A DNA stretch of 44,346 nucleotides from an uncultured Clostridia bacterium (GCA_904420075.1 CAJFTX010000054.1:1-44346); one strand, 5' to 3'; positions 23,761 through 33,446 are shown, numbered from the stretch's first letter. Numbers and translations are program-made. Notes: a model not told the origin generated them from the letters alone.

Positions 23761-25236
23761 TCACAGTTCTATCCGTCCGGTCGCAATCTTTTTGCAGAAG
23801 GCCGCGTCGTGCTCCACAAAGAGCAGCGTCGCCCCGCTGGAGAGCAGCATCTCCTCGAGCTGCATCCTGGCGAAGAGATCGAGAAAGTTCAGCGGCTCAT
23901 CCCAGAGGTAGAGATGCGCCGCCTCCGCAAGGCTGCGCGCGAGCAGCACCTTCTTCTTCTGCCCGTCGCTGAAGGCGGAGAGCTCCTTTTCAAACTGCTC
24001 CCGGGGCAGTCCCAGCTTGCGCAGCAGGGTGAAGAAATCGGTTCGATCCAGGCCGCAGCGCTCCGCATAGTCCGCCGGTGTCCCCCGGAGTTTGTCAGTC
24101 CCCTGCGGCAGGTAGGAGAGCACCACTCCCGACGCGAGGGTGAGCATCCCCTCTCGACCGGGCGGCGGAGTGTCGAGTCCGCGCTGCGCCGCGACCGCGC
24201 GCAAAAGGCTCGACTTGCCCGAACCGTTCCCCCCGGCAAGCGCGACCCGCTCCCCCGGGTGCAGCGCAAACGAGAGCGGCGCAAAGAGCGGACGTTCTCC
24301 GTAGGAGAGGGTGAACTCCCGCGCGGAGAGCAGCTCCCCCCGCCAGGGGAGCGGGCGCAGCATGAGCGTGTCCTGCTGCTCGATCTCGCGCAGAAGCGAG
24401 CGCTTCTCTTCCGCCGCCCGCTCCCTTCTCGCCTCCACCGCTTTCGCGCGCTTCATCATCTTGGCCGCCTTGTGGCCGATCGCGCCGCGGTCGGGGCGGA
24501 GGCCCGCGATCTTCGTCCCCTTTTTGCTGCGCTCCACCGCATCCGCCCAGCCGGAGGTCCGGCGCGCGGCGGCGGAGAGCCTGTCGATTTCCCCTCTGAG
24601 CCGCCGGTTCTGCGCAAGTTCCGCCTCGTTTCGCGCCTCAAACCGCTCATACCACTGGGAGAAGGTCCCCTTCGAGACCTCGATCTCCGAGCGGCCGAGC
24701 GAGACGATGTGGTCGACGCAGCCGTCGAGAAAGGCCCGGTCGTGCGACACGAGGAGAAATCCCCGCTTGCCTCGGAGATAGGCTGCGACCTGCTCCCGCC
24801 CTCTCCCGTCGAGGTGGTTGGTCGGCTCGTCGATGAGCGGAAAGGCGTCCTCCTCGAGAAAGAGCGCTGCGAGCTGCACCTTGGTCCGCTCGCCGGGCGA
24901 GAGGGTGGCAAGCGGCCGCCAGAGCATCTCCTCGGAGAGTCCCAGAAGCGAGAGCTCCCGCGCCAGCCGCCAGCTGTCCTCCGGCGGCGCGAGCATGCTC
25001 GCGGTCCACTCCCCGGGCGGACTTCCCGGAAAGTAGCGGCAGGGGACGCTTTTCGTCACCGCGCCGCTCGGAAGCTCCCCCGCGATCAATTTCAAAAGAG
25101 TGCTCTTTCCTCTGCCGTTGCGCCCGCAGAGGCCGCAGCGCCAGTCGGTGTCGAGCGTGAGGTCGAGATGTTCGAATACGTTGTGGCAGCTTCCCTCGTA
25201 GGAGAAGGTGAGATCTGAAAGCTGAATCTGAGACAT
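23761..25236 (-). CDS. ABC-F ribosomal protection protein, Lsa/CplR-like
   Basis: 491 residues from ATG 25236 with TGGAGGG upstream; a longer frame to 25341 runs through the terminator and is not used. Two ATPase domains without membrane segments: first Walker A GRNGRGKS (38-45), signature LSPGERTKVQLA and Walker B with DEPTNHLD; second Walker A GGNGSGKSS, signature FSDGQKKKVLLA and DEPLNFLD. The N-terminal DTDWRCGLCGRNGRGKS and the DEPLNFLD variant resemble the Lsa and CplR group, which displace pleuromutilin, lincosamide and streptogramin A drugs from the ribosome. Both catalytic Glu are present. It lies downstream of aroQ and has a leader peptide and terminator that suggest drug-induced attenuation. 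The drug profile is inferred from the family. Confidence 0.88.
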   Translation of the reverse strand: MSQIQLSDLTFSYEGSCHNVFEHLDLTLDTDWRCGLCGRNGRGKSTLLKLIAGELPSGAVTKSVPCRYFPGSPPGEWTASMLAPPEDSWRLARELSLLGLSEEMLWRPLATLSPGERTKVQLAALFLEEDAFPLIDEPTNHLDGRGREQVAAYLRGKRGFLLVSHDRAFLDGCVDHIVSLGRSEIEVSKGTFSQWYERFEARNEAELAQNRRLRGEIDRLSAAARRTSGWADAVERSKKGTKIAGLRPDRGAIGHKAAKMMKRAKAVEARRERAAEEKRSLLREIEQQDTLMLRPLPWRGELLSAREFTLSYGERPLFAPLSFALHPGERVALAGGNGSGKSSLLRAVAAQRGLDTPPPGREGMLTLASGVVLSYLPQGTDKLRGTPADYAERCGLDRTDFFTLLRKLGLPREQFEKELSAFSDGQKKKVLLARSLAEAAHLYLWDEPLNFLDLFARMQLEEMLLSSGATLLFVEHDAAFCKKIATGRIEL

Positions 25237-25241
25237 AAAAA

Positions 25242-25289
25242 ACCCTCCAAACAGAAAAAATGGGCCGCGGGAAAACCACCCGCGGCCCA
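25242..25289 (-). terminator. leader terminator directly before the ABC-F gene
   Basis: TGGGCCGCGGG and CCCGCGGCCCA form an 11-bp stem with a seven-base loop (25261-25289), followed on the minus strand by TTTTTT, then the ribosome binding site. Outside the stem, ACCCTC (25299-25294) can pair with GAGGGT (25247-25242) of the ribosome binding site, so the closed form would also hide translation initiation. Confidence 0.82.
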
Positions 25290-25367
25290 AAAAGAGGGTC
25301 GGATGAGACGATCTCCCGCAGAGCGAGCGGCAGGAGGGCATACCACTCCCTTAGAAACCGCCCGGAC

Positions 25368-25391
25368 TTACTTGCGAGAAATCATGCGCAT
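25368..25391 (-). CDS. candidate 7-residue leader peptide of the ABC-F gene
   Basis: ATG 25391 to TAA 25368 encodes MRMISRK. It has GAGGTG five bases upstream and lies about 80 bases before the leader terminator. Short Arg/Ile/Met-type leader peptides ahead of antibiotic-resistance ABC-F and Erm genes are where drug-bound ribosomes stall to favour an antiterminated transcript. Too short for normal gene calling; expression is inferred. Confidence 0.6.
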   Translation of the reverse strand: MRMISRK

Positions 25392-25427
25392 CCTTTCACC
25401 TCACCTCTCCAATTTTTCTCTACGATA

Positions 25428-25871
25428 TCACTTTGCGCCGCCGCTGTCAAGCGCCGCAAGGCAGCGCAGCGCCTCCCCGTAGCCCGCAAACCCGAGCCCC
25501 ATAAAGGTCTTGACACAGGCGGCGCGCACATAGGAGACCTGCCGGAAGTCCTCCCGCTTTGAGACGTCCGAGATGTGCACCTCCACCGCGGGCAGGCCCA
25601 CCGCTTTCAGCGCGTCCAGCAGGGCGACGCTGGTGTGGGTGTAGGCCGCGGGATTGATGACAATCCCGTTGTACTGCCCGAGGGCCTCCTGGATCGCGTC
25701 CACCAGCGCCCCCTCGTGGTTCGACTGAAAGAACGAGACCGAAACCCCCAGCTTCTCCGCCTCCCCGCGGATATAGCGGAGCAGATCGTCGTAGGTCTCG
25801 CCGCCGTAGATCTCCGGCTCGCGCCGACCGAGCAGGTTGAGATTCGGTCCATTGATTACCAGAATATGCAT
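25428..25871 (-). CDS. aroQ: type II 3-dehydroquinate dehydratase
   Basis: 147 residues, normal length. It converts 3-dehydroquinate to 3-dehydroshikimate. Family marks are MHILVINGPNLNLLGRREPEIYG, where the Tyr is the catalytic base on the mobile loop, FFQSNHEGALVDAI, INPAAYTHTSVALLDAL with the catalytic His, and VEVHISD. The ATG shares one base with the stop of the upstream aroE-aroK gene (TGATG), so translation is coupled. It is the last biosynthetic gene of the aromatic operon; no terminator separates it from the ABC-F leader 36 bases downstream. Confidence 0.96.
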   Translation of the reverse strand: MHILVINGPNLNLLGRREPEIYGGETYDDLLRYIRGEAEKLGVSVSFFQSNHEGALVDAIQEALGQYNGIVINPAAYTHTSVALLDALKAVGLPAVEVHISDVSKREDFRQVSYVRAACVKTFMGLGFAGYGEALRCLAALDSGGAK

Positions 25872-27091
25872 CAGAGCTTCTCTCCTTCTTTAAAATGCGC
25901 GGCGATCTCCTCCGCCGTGCGGGCGATACCCTCGTTTCTCACCCGGTGTCCCGCGCACGCGAGGTAGACCGGCAGCCGCTTCTCATACAGCATCTCCAGG
26001 TTTTTTGAGAGCGGACGGCCCTCGGTCGCGAGCGCGGAGAGCTCCCGCTCGAGGAGGAATATCTCGCCGTTTTGACGGAGGGCCGCCCGGTTCTCCGCCG
26101 CGAGAGGAACCCCTCCGCCGGTCGCGAGGACAACCCCTGTCCGACGTCCGAGGTCGCATACAACCTCGCTCTCACGGGCGCGGAAGGCCGCCTCGCCCTC
26201 CCGCTCAATGTAGTCCGGCACCGGGCCGAACCGCCGCTCAAACTCGCTGTCCGTATCTAAAAAAGGGCGGTCAAGCAGCTCCGCTACCGCTTCTCCGACC
26301 GAGCTCTTCCCGCTGCCCGGCATCCCAATGAGCACCACGCTTGTGAGCTCGTGCGTGAGCGTCTCGGTGACCCGCTCCACCCGCGCCTCCGGGACCCCCT
26401 CCCCCGCGAAGAGGCGCGCCGCCTCGGCCGCCTGGCCGACCAGCATTGGGAGCCCGCCCGAGGCGGGAATCCCCTTCGCCTCCGCCTCCAGAACAAGCGG
26501 AGTGCGCAGCGGGTTGTAGATCACGTCGAGCACCCCCCGGCACTCCGGAAAGTCGGCAAGGGACAGAAGTCTCTCCCCATTGTTCGGATACATCCCGACG
26601 GGGGTGGTGTTGACGATCACCTCCGCGTCCCTGTGGGCGGCAAGGTCGTCGTAGGTGACCGGGCCCCGTCTTGAGACGGTCACGATCTCCCGCGCGCCCT
26701 CACGTCTCACGGCGGCTCCGGCGGTGAGACTTGTCCCGCCGCTGCCGAGGATCAGCACCTTCCTCCCTTCAAAGGAGACACCCGTCCGCCGGGCGAGGTA
26801 GAGAAAGCCGTCCACATCGGTGTTGTAGCCGGTGAGCTTTCCGCCCTCGTTTACCACGGTGTTGACGCTGCCGATCTCCGCCGCGCCCGGCGAGAGCGCG
26901 TCGAGCAGCGGGATCACCGCCTTCTTATAGGGGATGGTGACATTGACCCCGCGAAACGCCCGCGCCGCAAAAAAGGGGGCGAGCTCCTCCGCCCCGAGCT
27001 CCCGCAGCTCATAGGCGTAGTTTGCGAGCTGTGCGTGGATTCGCGGGGAGAAGCTGTGCCCGAGGGGCAGTCCGATCAGTCCGCACTCCAT
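25871..27091 (-). CDS. aroE-aroK: fused shikimate dehydrogenase and shikimate kinase
   Basis: 406 residues from ATG 27091, one base after the pheA stop; an upstream in-frame start inside pheA is not used. Residues 1-245 are AroE (NADPH-dependent 3-dehydroshikimate reductase): SFSP (13-16), NVTIPYK with catalytic Lys56, GYNTDVDG with Asp92, the nucleotide loop GSGGTS (116-121), and NTTPVGMYP. Residues about 250-406 are AroK: P-loop GMPGSGKSS (256-264), FLDTDSEFE, a FRxxE-like substrate motif (AAFRARESE), ATGGG, and GRPLSKN. Both halves keep their catalytic residues, so one polypeptide can catalyse two consecutive steps. It is coupled to aroQ downstream. Confidence 0.93.
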   Translation of the reverse strand: MECGLIGLPLGHSFSPRIHAQLANYAYELRELGAEELAPFFAARAFRGVNVTIPYKKAVIPLLDALSPGAAEIGSVNTVVNEGGKLTGYNTDVDGFLYLARRTGVSFEGRKVLILGSGGTSLTAGAAVRREGAREIVTVSRRGPVTYDDLAAHRDAEVIVNTTPVGMYPNNGERLLSLADFPECRGVLDVIYNPLRTPLVLEAEAKGIPASGGLPMLVGQAAEAARLFAGEGVPEARVERVTETLTHELTSVVLIGMPGSGKSSVGEAVAELLDRPFLDTDSEFERRFGPVPDYIEREGEAAFRARESEVVCDLGRRTGVVLATGGGVPLAAENRAALRQNGEIFLLERELSALATEGRPLSKNLEMLYEKRLPVYLACAGHRVRNEGIARTAEEIAAHFKEGEKL

Positions 27092-27092
27092 C

Positions 27093-28229
27093 TCACACCT
27101 CCGAGTAGCAGCCGAGCAGTATGAAGAGCTCCGGCTCCTCTGAGAGCTCGCCGAGCAGCGAGAGCACCTCGTCCGAGTAGACCGAGGCCTCCATGTCGAA
27201 ATAGAAGAGGAACTCAAAATCCCGCCCGGGGATCGGACGGCTCTCAATCTTGATGAGGTTGAGTCCGAGCGCCGAGAACTTCGCGATCATCGCGTAGAGC
27301 GCGCCGGGCCGGTGCGGTAGCGAGAGCATCAGGCTGATCCGCGACGCGCCGGGATAGATGCGCAGCTCCTTTGTGATGCAGATGAAGCGGGTGAAGTTGC
27401 TCGCCGCATCCTGCACATCCTCCTCGAGAATCGCAAGGCCGTAGAGCGCGGCGCAGTCGCGCGACGAGATGGCGGCAACGTCCGTCCGCCCACTCTCGCC
27501 GACCCGCTTCGCGGCGACGGCGGTGTTCTCCACCACGGTGATCTTCGCATCCGGGAACTGCTTCAAATAGGCCGCGCACTGGCCGAGCGCCTGCTCGTGG
27601 GAGAAGATCTCGCGGATCGTCTCCTTCTTCGCCCCAGGGTTTGCCAGCAGCATGTGATTGATCTGCACCTTGATGCTGCGCAGGATGTGAAACTTATAGT
27701 GCCGCATGAGGTCGTAGACCGCGCTCACCGTGCCGTGCGAACTGTTCTCAATCGGGAGCACGCCGTACTCGCAGAGCCCCTGCTCCACCGCCTGGAACAC
27801 CCCCTCAAACGACTTGAAATAGACGATGTCCGGCATCGCAAAGAGCTTGTCGCAGGCGATCTGCGAATAGGCGCCTTCCACCCCCTGGCAGGCGACCGTC
27901 CCCCGGTCGGGGAAGAGCTTCGGCGTCGACTCGAGCGCCGCTTTGATCTCCTCTTTGAGCGCCGAGCGGTCCTTCAGGAGCCGGTTCTGATAGGAGCGGG
28001 AGAGGTCCATCAGCGTGGAGAAGAGGATCTTCGCATAGCCCGCCTTATCCCCGGCGGCTTTTGTCACCCGGCTGAGGATCTCCCGCTCCCGGCCCTGTTG
28101 GAGGGTCGGGAGCGCGTGCTCCTTCTTGTAGGCCGCAACCTTGCCCGCCGTCTCCATCCGCTTTAAAAAGAGGTCGAGCAGCTGCCCGTCAATCCCGTCG
28201 ATCTCGTCGCGCAAACTCTGTAAATCCAT
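27093..28229 (-). CDS. pheA: bifunctional chorismate mutase/prephenate dehydratase
   Basis: 378 residues. An AroQ-class chorismate mutase domain fills residues 1-85 (LRDEIDGIDGQLLDLFLKRM, then KVAAYKKEHALP). The prephenate dehydratase domain (about 105-285) has GVEGAYSQIA, ENSSHGTVSAVYDLM and the catalytic NFTRF. A C-terminal ACT domain (about 300-375) with PHRPGALYAM and ESRPIPGRDFEFLFY mediates feedback inhibition by Phe. It makes phenylpyruvate from chorismate. The start shares a base with the aroC stop (TAATG). Its position within the operon ties Phe synthesis to the common pathway. Confidence 0.96.
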   Translation of the reverse strand: MDLQSLRDEIDGIDGQLLDLFLKRMETAGKVAAYKKEHALPTLQQGREREILSRVTKAAGDKAGYAKILFSTLMDLSRSYQNRLLKDRSALKEEIKAALESTPKLFPDRGTVACQGVEGAYSQIACDKLFAMPDIVYFKSFEGVFQAVEQGLCEYGVLPIENSSHGTVSAVYDLMRHYKFHILRSIKVQINHMLLANPGAKKETIREIFSHEQALGQCAAYLKQFPDAKITVVENTAVAAKRVGESGRTDVAAISSRDCAALYGLAILEEDVQDAASNFTRFICITKELRIYPGASRISLMLSLPHRPGALYAMIAKFSALGLNLIKIESRPIPGRDFEFLFYFDMEASVYSDEVLSLLGELSEEPELFILLGCYSEV

Positions 28230-29299
28230 TATCCTCTCTCCTCCATCAGGTCAAGTAGTGTGATCGCCGCCGCCGACTCCACGCAGGGTGCGGCGCGCAG
28301 GACGATGCAGGGGTCGTGCCGGCCGCCGATCTCGAGCGGCTCAATCTCCCCCGTCGCGAGGTTCAGCGTCTCCTGCGCCGCCTTGATCGAGGCGGTGGGC
28401 TTGAACGCCGCGCGGAAGATGAGCGGCATCCCGCTCGTGATCCCGCCGAGCGCGCCGCCGTGGTTGTTGGTGCGGGTTTTCACCGCGTCGCCCTCTCTGT
28501 AGTAGAGGTCGTTGTTCTCCGAGCCGCGCAAATCGGCCACGCCGAAGCCAGCGCCGAACTCCACCCCTTTGACCGCCGGGATACCGAACACCGCCTTTGC
28601 GATCCGGTTCTCCACCCCGTCGAACATCGGGTCTCCGAGCCCCGCGGGCAGGCCCACCGCCGCGCACTCAATGACGCCGCCGACGCTGTCGAGCGCCCGG
28701 ATGGCCTCCCACATCGCCGCCTCCATCGGCTCCCGCACCGCGGGGTCGAGCACCGGGAACTCCCGCGGCGCAAGGTCCGCCTCAGTCACCGCCACGGGGT
28801 CATACCGCCGGTCGCGGACCCCCGCAATCTGCTCAATATGCGCGCCGACCGTCACCCCGCGGCGTGCGAGAATCTGCTTTGCAATCCCGCCCGCGATGCA
28901 GAGCGGCGCCGTGAGCCGCCCGGAGAAGTGCCCGCCGCCGCGCAGGTCAACCGCGTCGCCGTAGCGGGCGCGGGCGGTGAAGTCCGCGTGGCCGGGGCGT
29001 GGGACGTCCCGGAGCTTCCCGTAGTCGCCCGAGCGCTGGTTGGTATTGCGGATCACCGCGCAGAGCGGCGCGCCGCAGGTCACGCCGTCCACAAGGCCGG
29101 AGAGAAACTCCGGCGCGTCCGGCTCTCTTCTCGGCGTTGAGAACTTGGTCTTGGCCCGGCGGCGCTCGAGAAATGCCTGGAGCTCCTCACGATCGATCCG
29201 CTCGCCCGCGGGCAGCCCGTCGATCAGCACGCCGATCGCCTCCCCGTGCGACTGGCCGAAGATGCTCACTCTCACTCTGTTTCCGATGCTAGAGGACAT
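28229..29299 (-). CDS. aroC: chorismate synthase
   Basis: 356 residues, normal for the family. It removes phosphate from EPSP to give chorismate and needs reduced FMN. Signatures: VRVSIFGQSHGEAIGVLIDGLPAG, RRRAKTKFSTPRREPDAPEFLSG, the RPGHADFTARARYG block, the GGGHFSGRLTAPLCIAGGIA stretch with the catalytic His, and KTRTNNHGGALGGITSGMPL with the second catalytic His. The start overlaps the end of aroA by 11 bases, and the stop overlaps the pheA start. All conserved blocks are intact. Confidence 0.97.
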   Translation of the reverse strand: MSSSIGNRVRVSIFGQSHGEAIGVLIDGLPAGERIDREELQAFLERRRAKTKFSTPRREPDAPEFLSGLVDGVTCGAPLCAVIRNTNQRSGDYGKLRDVPRPGHADFTARARYGDAVDLRGGGHFSGRLTAPLCIAGGIAKQILARRGVTVGAHIEQIAGVRDRRYDPVAVTEADLAPREFPVLDPAVREPMEAAMWEAIRALDSVGGVIECAAVGLPAGLGDPMFDGVENRIAKAVFGIPAVKGVEFGAGFGVADLRGSENNDLYYREGDAVKTRTNNHGGALGGITSGMPLIFRAAFKPTASIKAAQETLNLATGEIEPLEIGGRHDPCIVLRAAPCVESAAAITLLDLMEERG

Positions 29300-30473
29300 G
29301 GAAAATCCCTCCTAAACTTTTCAAATCTTCAAAAAAGCGGGGGTAGGACTTCGCCACCGCCTCCGCCCCGCGGATGGTGACGGCCCCCTTCGCCATCACC
29401 GCGGCGATCGCAGCCGCCATCACGATCCGGTGGTCGTTCGCGCCGTCCACAAGGCCGCCGGCAAAGCTGCCGCCGTGCACGGTGAGCCCGTCCGGCAGGG
29501 TCTCCACCTCCACCCCGAGCGCGCGCAGCAGCGCCGCCGTCGACTCAATCCGGTCGCTCTCCTTGATGCGGAGCCGCTCCCCGCCCACAAAGCGGGTCAC
29601 GCCCTGCGCACGCGCCGCCGCCACCGCCAGAATGGGCAGCAGGTCGGGGATCTGCTCAAGGTCGACCACAGCGCCGCCCCCGAGCGCCGGAAGCAACTGC
29701 TCTATCGCCCGGTCCCCCTGGGCGCTCTCCCGGTCGAGCCCCGTCACCTCCACGCCGGCGGCGAGGAAGAAGGCCGCGTTCGACCAGTCCCCCTCGGGGG
29801 AGAGCTCGCCCGGCGAGCGGTACTTTTGCCCGCCCGGCACGAGATAGCCGGAGGCCGTCCGCTCCACACGGACGCCGAAGCGCTTAAGCGAGCGCAGGGT
29901 CATCTCCACATAGCCCGCCGACTGCAGCGGGGTCGAAAGAAAAATCTCCCCGCCCTCCGGCAGCAGCGGCAGCGCGAAGAGCAGCCCCGAGACATACTGA
30001 CTGCTCACATTCCCCGGCAGGGTAAATCTCCCGCCCCGGAGTCCGCCCGAAAGGGTGAGCGGCAGCCGCCCGGCGTCCGCCGCCGCGCCGTGCTCCGCGA
30101 GCAGCCGGAGCAAAATCTCCTGCGGGCGGTCGGGAAGTCTCCCGCGGCCCACGAAGCGCCCTCCATGAAGTGCCGCCGCCACCGGCAGCAGAAAGCGCAG
30201 GGTCGAGCCGCTCTCCCCGCAGTCGAGGACCGGACTCCTCTCCGGGGTTTCAATCGGCGTGATCCGCAGCGCTTCACCCGCGCGCTCCACCTGCGCGCCG
30301 AGCGCCGCAAGGCACCGGACCGTCGCCCCGATGTCCTCCGACCAGTCCACCCGCTCGATCACCGTCTCCCGGTCGGCGAGCGCCGCGCAGATGAGCAGCC
30401 TGTGCGCGTCCGACTTTGACGAGATCGCGCGCACGCTGCCCGTGAGCCGACTCGGCTCTATTCTGATATCCAT
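29289..30473 (-). CDS. aroA: 3-phosphoshikimate 1-carboxyvinyltransferase (EPSP synthase)
   Basis: 394 residues from ATG 30473 with AGAGGGGGCGG upstream; an in-frame TTG at 30491 would overlap aroB and is not used. It joins PEP and shikimate-3-phosphate to EPSP. Marks: SSKSDAHRLLICAALA with the substrate-binding KS pair, GESGSTLRFLLPVAAALHGG, SSQYVSGLLFALPLL, EGDWSNAAFFLAAG, and the C-terminal RIKESDRIESTAALLRALG and NDHRIVMAAAIAAV. The GESGSTLRF version of the PEP-site loop differs from the plant/enteric GNAGTAMR, so glyphosate response cannot be assumed. The gene overlaps aroC by 11 bases. Confidence 0.96.
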   Translation of the reverse strand: MDIRIEPSRLTGSVRAISSKSDAHRLLICAALADRETVIERVDWSEDIGATVRCLAALGAQVERAGEALRITPIETPERSPVLDCGESGSTLRFLLPVAAALHGGRFVGRGRLPDRPQEILLRLLAEHGAAADAGRLPLTLSGGLRGGRFTLPGNVSSQYVSGLLFALPLLPEGGEIFLSTPLQSAGYVEMTLRSLKRFGVRVERTASGYLVPGGQKYRSPGELSPEGDWSNAAFFLAAGVEVTGLDRESAQGDRAIEQLLPALGGGAVVDLEQIPDLLPILAVAAARAQGVTRFVGGERLRIKESDRIESTAALLRALGVEVETLPDGLTVHGGSFAGGLVDGANDHRIVMAAAIAAVMAKGAVTIRGAEAVAKSYPRFFEDLKSLGGIFHVL

Positions 30474-30487
30474 CCGGCCGCCCCCTC

Positions 30488-31534
30488 TCAAAATCCCGCT
30501 CGGATAAAGTCGAGCACGCCATCAACCTTTACCGGGTGCAGCACGCAGTTTCCGATCCGCTCGGGCAGCACCAGCGTGAGGGTGTCGCCCGCACGCTTCT
30601 TGTCGGAGAGCAGCGCCCCCATGAGCGCCTCCGGCGGGAAGGGGCTCTTCACCGGCAGCCCGTTTGCCACCAGCGCCTCGCGCACCCGCGCGGCGCAGGG
30701 CTCAGCCGAGAGGCCGTGCGCATCCGCCGCCTTGGCCATCAGCGCCATCCCGATCGCCACTGCGTGGCCGTGGGTGATCCGGTAGCCGCTCTCCTTCTCG
30801 ATCGCGTGGCCGAGGGTGTGCCCGAAGTTTAAAAGCTTGCGCTCCCCCGACTCGAACTCGTCCGCCCCGACGATCGCCGCCTTCCACTCGACACTGCGCT
30901 TCACGATCGGCACGATCTCGGAGAAATCGCCCGTCTTCAGCCGGTCAAAGAACTCGGCGTCCCTGATCACCCCGTACTTCACCGCCTCGGCTCTGCCGTC
31001 GGCAAAGATCTCGGGTGAGAGGGTCTCAAAGGTGTCGCAGTCACAGAGCACGAGCTCCGGCTGATAGAAGGCGCCCGCGAGATTCTTCCCCGCGGTGAGG
31101 TTCACCCCCGTCTTTCCGCCGACCGAGCTGTCCACCGCGGCGAGCAGGGTGGTCGGCAGCTGGACAAAGGCGATCCCCCGGAGAAAGGCGGAGGCCGCAA
31201 AGCCCGCCACGTCGCCCACGATACCGCCTCCGAGCGCGACGACGAGGTCGCTGCGCGTAAGCCCCTCCCGGGCGAGAAATTCGAGAATCTCCCCGACTGT
31301 CTGGAGCGATTTGTGCTCCTCCCCGCCCGGGAAAGTGAAGCGTACCGCTTCGACACCCGCCGCGCGCAGGCTCGCCTCCACCGGCTCCGCGTAGAGCGGT
31401 CCCACCGCGCTGTCGGTGATGACCGCCGCCTTTTTGACGCCGCGCAGCGGCAGCAGCTCCCCCGCGCGGGGGAGCAGGCCATGGCCGATCACGACCTCAT
31501 AAGGTTTTCCCGTGCGAATTGCAACCCGCTCCAT
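30488..31534 (-). CDS. aroB: 3-dehydroquinate synthase
   Basis: 348 residues. It cyclises DAHP to 3-dehydroquinate using NAD and a divalent metal, the second step of the shikimate pathway. Marks: GGEEHKSLQTVGEILEFL, ALGGGIVGDVAGFAASAFLRGI, QLPTTLLAAVDSSVGGKTGVNL, GAFYQPELVLCD, AEAVKYGVIRD, the metal-ligand regions ERKLLNFGHTLGHAIEKE and THGHAVAIGM. The start is one base after the tyrA stop and the next gene aroA starts 14 bases downstream, so it is an internal operon gene. Confidence 0.97.
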   Translation of the reverse strand: MERVAIRTGKPYEVVIGHGLLPRAGELLPLRGVKKAAVITDSAVGPLYAEPVEASLRAAGVEAVRFTFPGGEEHKSLQTVGEILEFLAREGLTRSDLVVALGGGIVGDVAGFAASAFLRGIAFVQLPTTLLAAVDSSVGGKTGVNLTAGKNLAGAFYQPELVLCDCDTFETLSPEIFADGRAEAVKYGVIRDAEFFDRLKTGDFSEIVPIVKRSVEWKAAIVGADEFESGERKLLNFGHTLGHAIEKESGYRITHGHAVAIGMALMAKAADAHGLSAEPCAARVREALVANGLPVKSPFPPEALMGALLSDKKRAGDTLTLVLPERIGNCVLHPVKVDGVLDFIRAGF

Positions 31535-31535
31535 C

Positions 31536-32374
31536 CTACGCCTCCTCCCCGTCGATCATCGCCTTGCGCTCCCGGCCCTCTTTCAAAAGGGCGAAGAGCG
31601 CCGCCTCGTCCCGGCTCTCCAGCGCGTCGGCGTAGCTCTGAAGATTTTGGATGAGCCCCCGCACCTCCGAGAGCAGATTGTCCCGGTTCTCGAGGAAGAG
31701 CTCGGTCCACATCTGCTCGTTTAAGCGGGCGACTCTGGTCATATCCTTGAAGCTCCCGGCCGAGAAGCCGCGGTGCTTCTCCGCCGCCTCACTCTTGATA
31801 TAGGCGGAGGAGAGCACATGCGCCAGCTGCGAGGTGTAGGCGATCATCCGGTCGTGCTCCTCCGGGGTCGCGATGGTGATCGATCGAAAGCCGAGCGCGA
31901 GGAAGAGCTTTTTGAGCATGTCCACCACCTCGATGCCGACCGAGCTATCCGGCGTGAGGATCATCGCCGCGCGCTCAAAGAGCGACTCCTTCGAGTAATC
32001 AAAGCCGGAGAACTCCGCCCCCGCCATCGGGTGCGCCCCGACATAGGTGAAGGGGTGGGCCGCCGCGATCGGCCGGATTCCCTCGCAGACCTCCCGCTTG
32101 ATGCCACAGCAGTCGGTAACGATCGCGCCGGGCTTGAACTCCTCGGCGTGCTCCCGCACAAAGTCGATCGTCGCGTGCGGGTAGAGCGCGATAATCACAA
32201 GGTCGCAGTCTCTGAGCTCCGCCTCGGTCAGCTCCCCGTCGATCGCCTCGGTCAGCTTCGCGCGGAGCACAACCTCCCGGTCGCGGTCAAGTCCGAGCAC
32301 CGTATGCTCTGTATTCTTCGAGATGGCCTTCGCAATCGAGCCGCCGATGAGGCCGAGGCCCACTACTCCGATCT

Positions 32375-32378
<4 letters not shown>
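31536..32378 (-). CDS. tyrA: prephenate dehydrogenase
   Basis: 280 residues. It oxidatively decarboxylates prephenate to 4-hydroxyphenylpyruvate, the Tyr branch. The N-terminal NAD-binding fold starts [14 protein letters not shown] (residues 7-14). The middle has [14 protein letters not shown] and the substrate-site [12 protein letters not shown], followed by a helical dimerisation domain with [11 protein letters not shown]. No C-terminal ACT domain is present, so Tyr feedback must act at the catalytic domain or elsewhere. The start overlaps the aroF stop by four bases (ATGA). Confidence 0.95.
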
Positions 32379-33388
<1,010 letters not shown>

Positions 33389-33406
33389 TTTACTTTTCCT
33401 CCATTC

Positions 33407-33446
33407 AAAATAAAAAGCTCTGCGGCGGGTTCGCCACAGAGCTTTT
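33407..33446 (-). terminator. attenuator terminator ahead of aroF
   Basis: On the minus strand GCTCTGTGGC pairs with GCCGCAGAGC (one G-T) around GAACCC, followed by TTTTTATTTT. It lies between the leader peptide and the aroF ribosome binding site and would stop transcription before the structural genes. Confidence 0.88.

Noticed and set aside
23809-25218. Long plus-strand frame opposite the ABC-F gene
   Set aside because: Antisense shadow; Arg/Glu/Leu-rich translation with no known domain.
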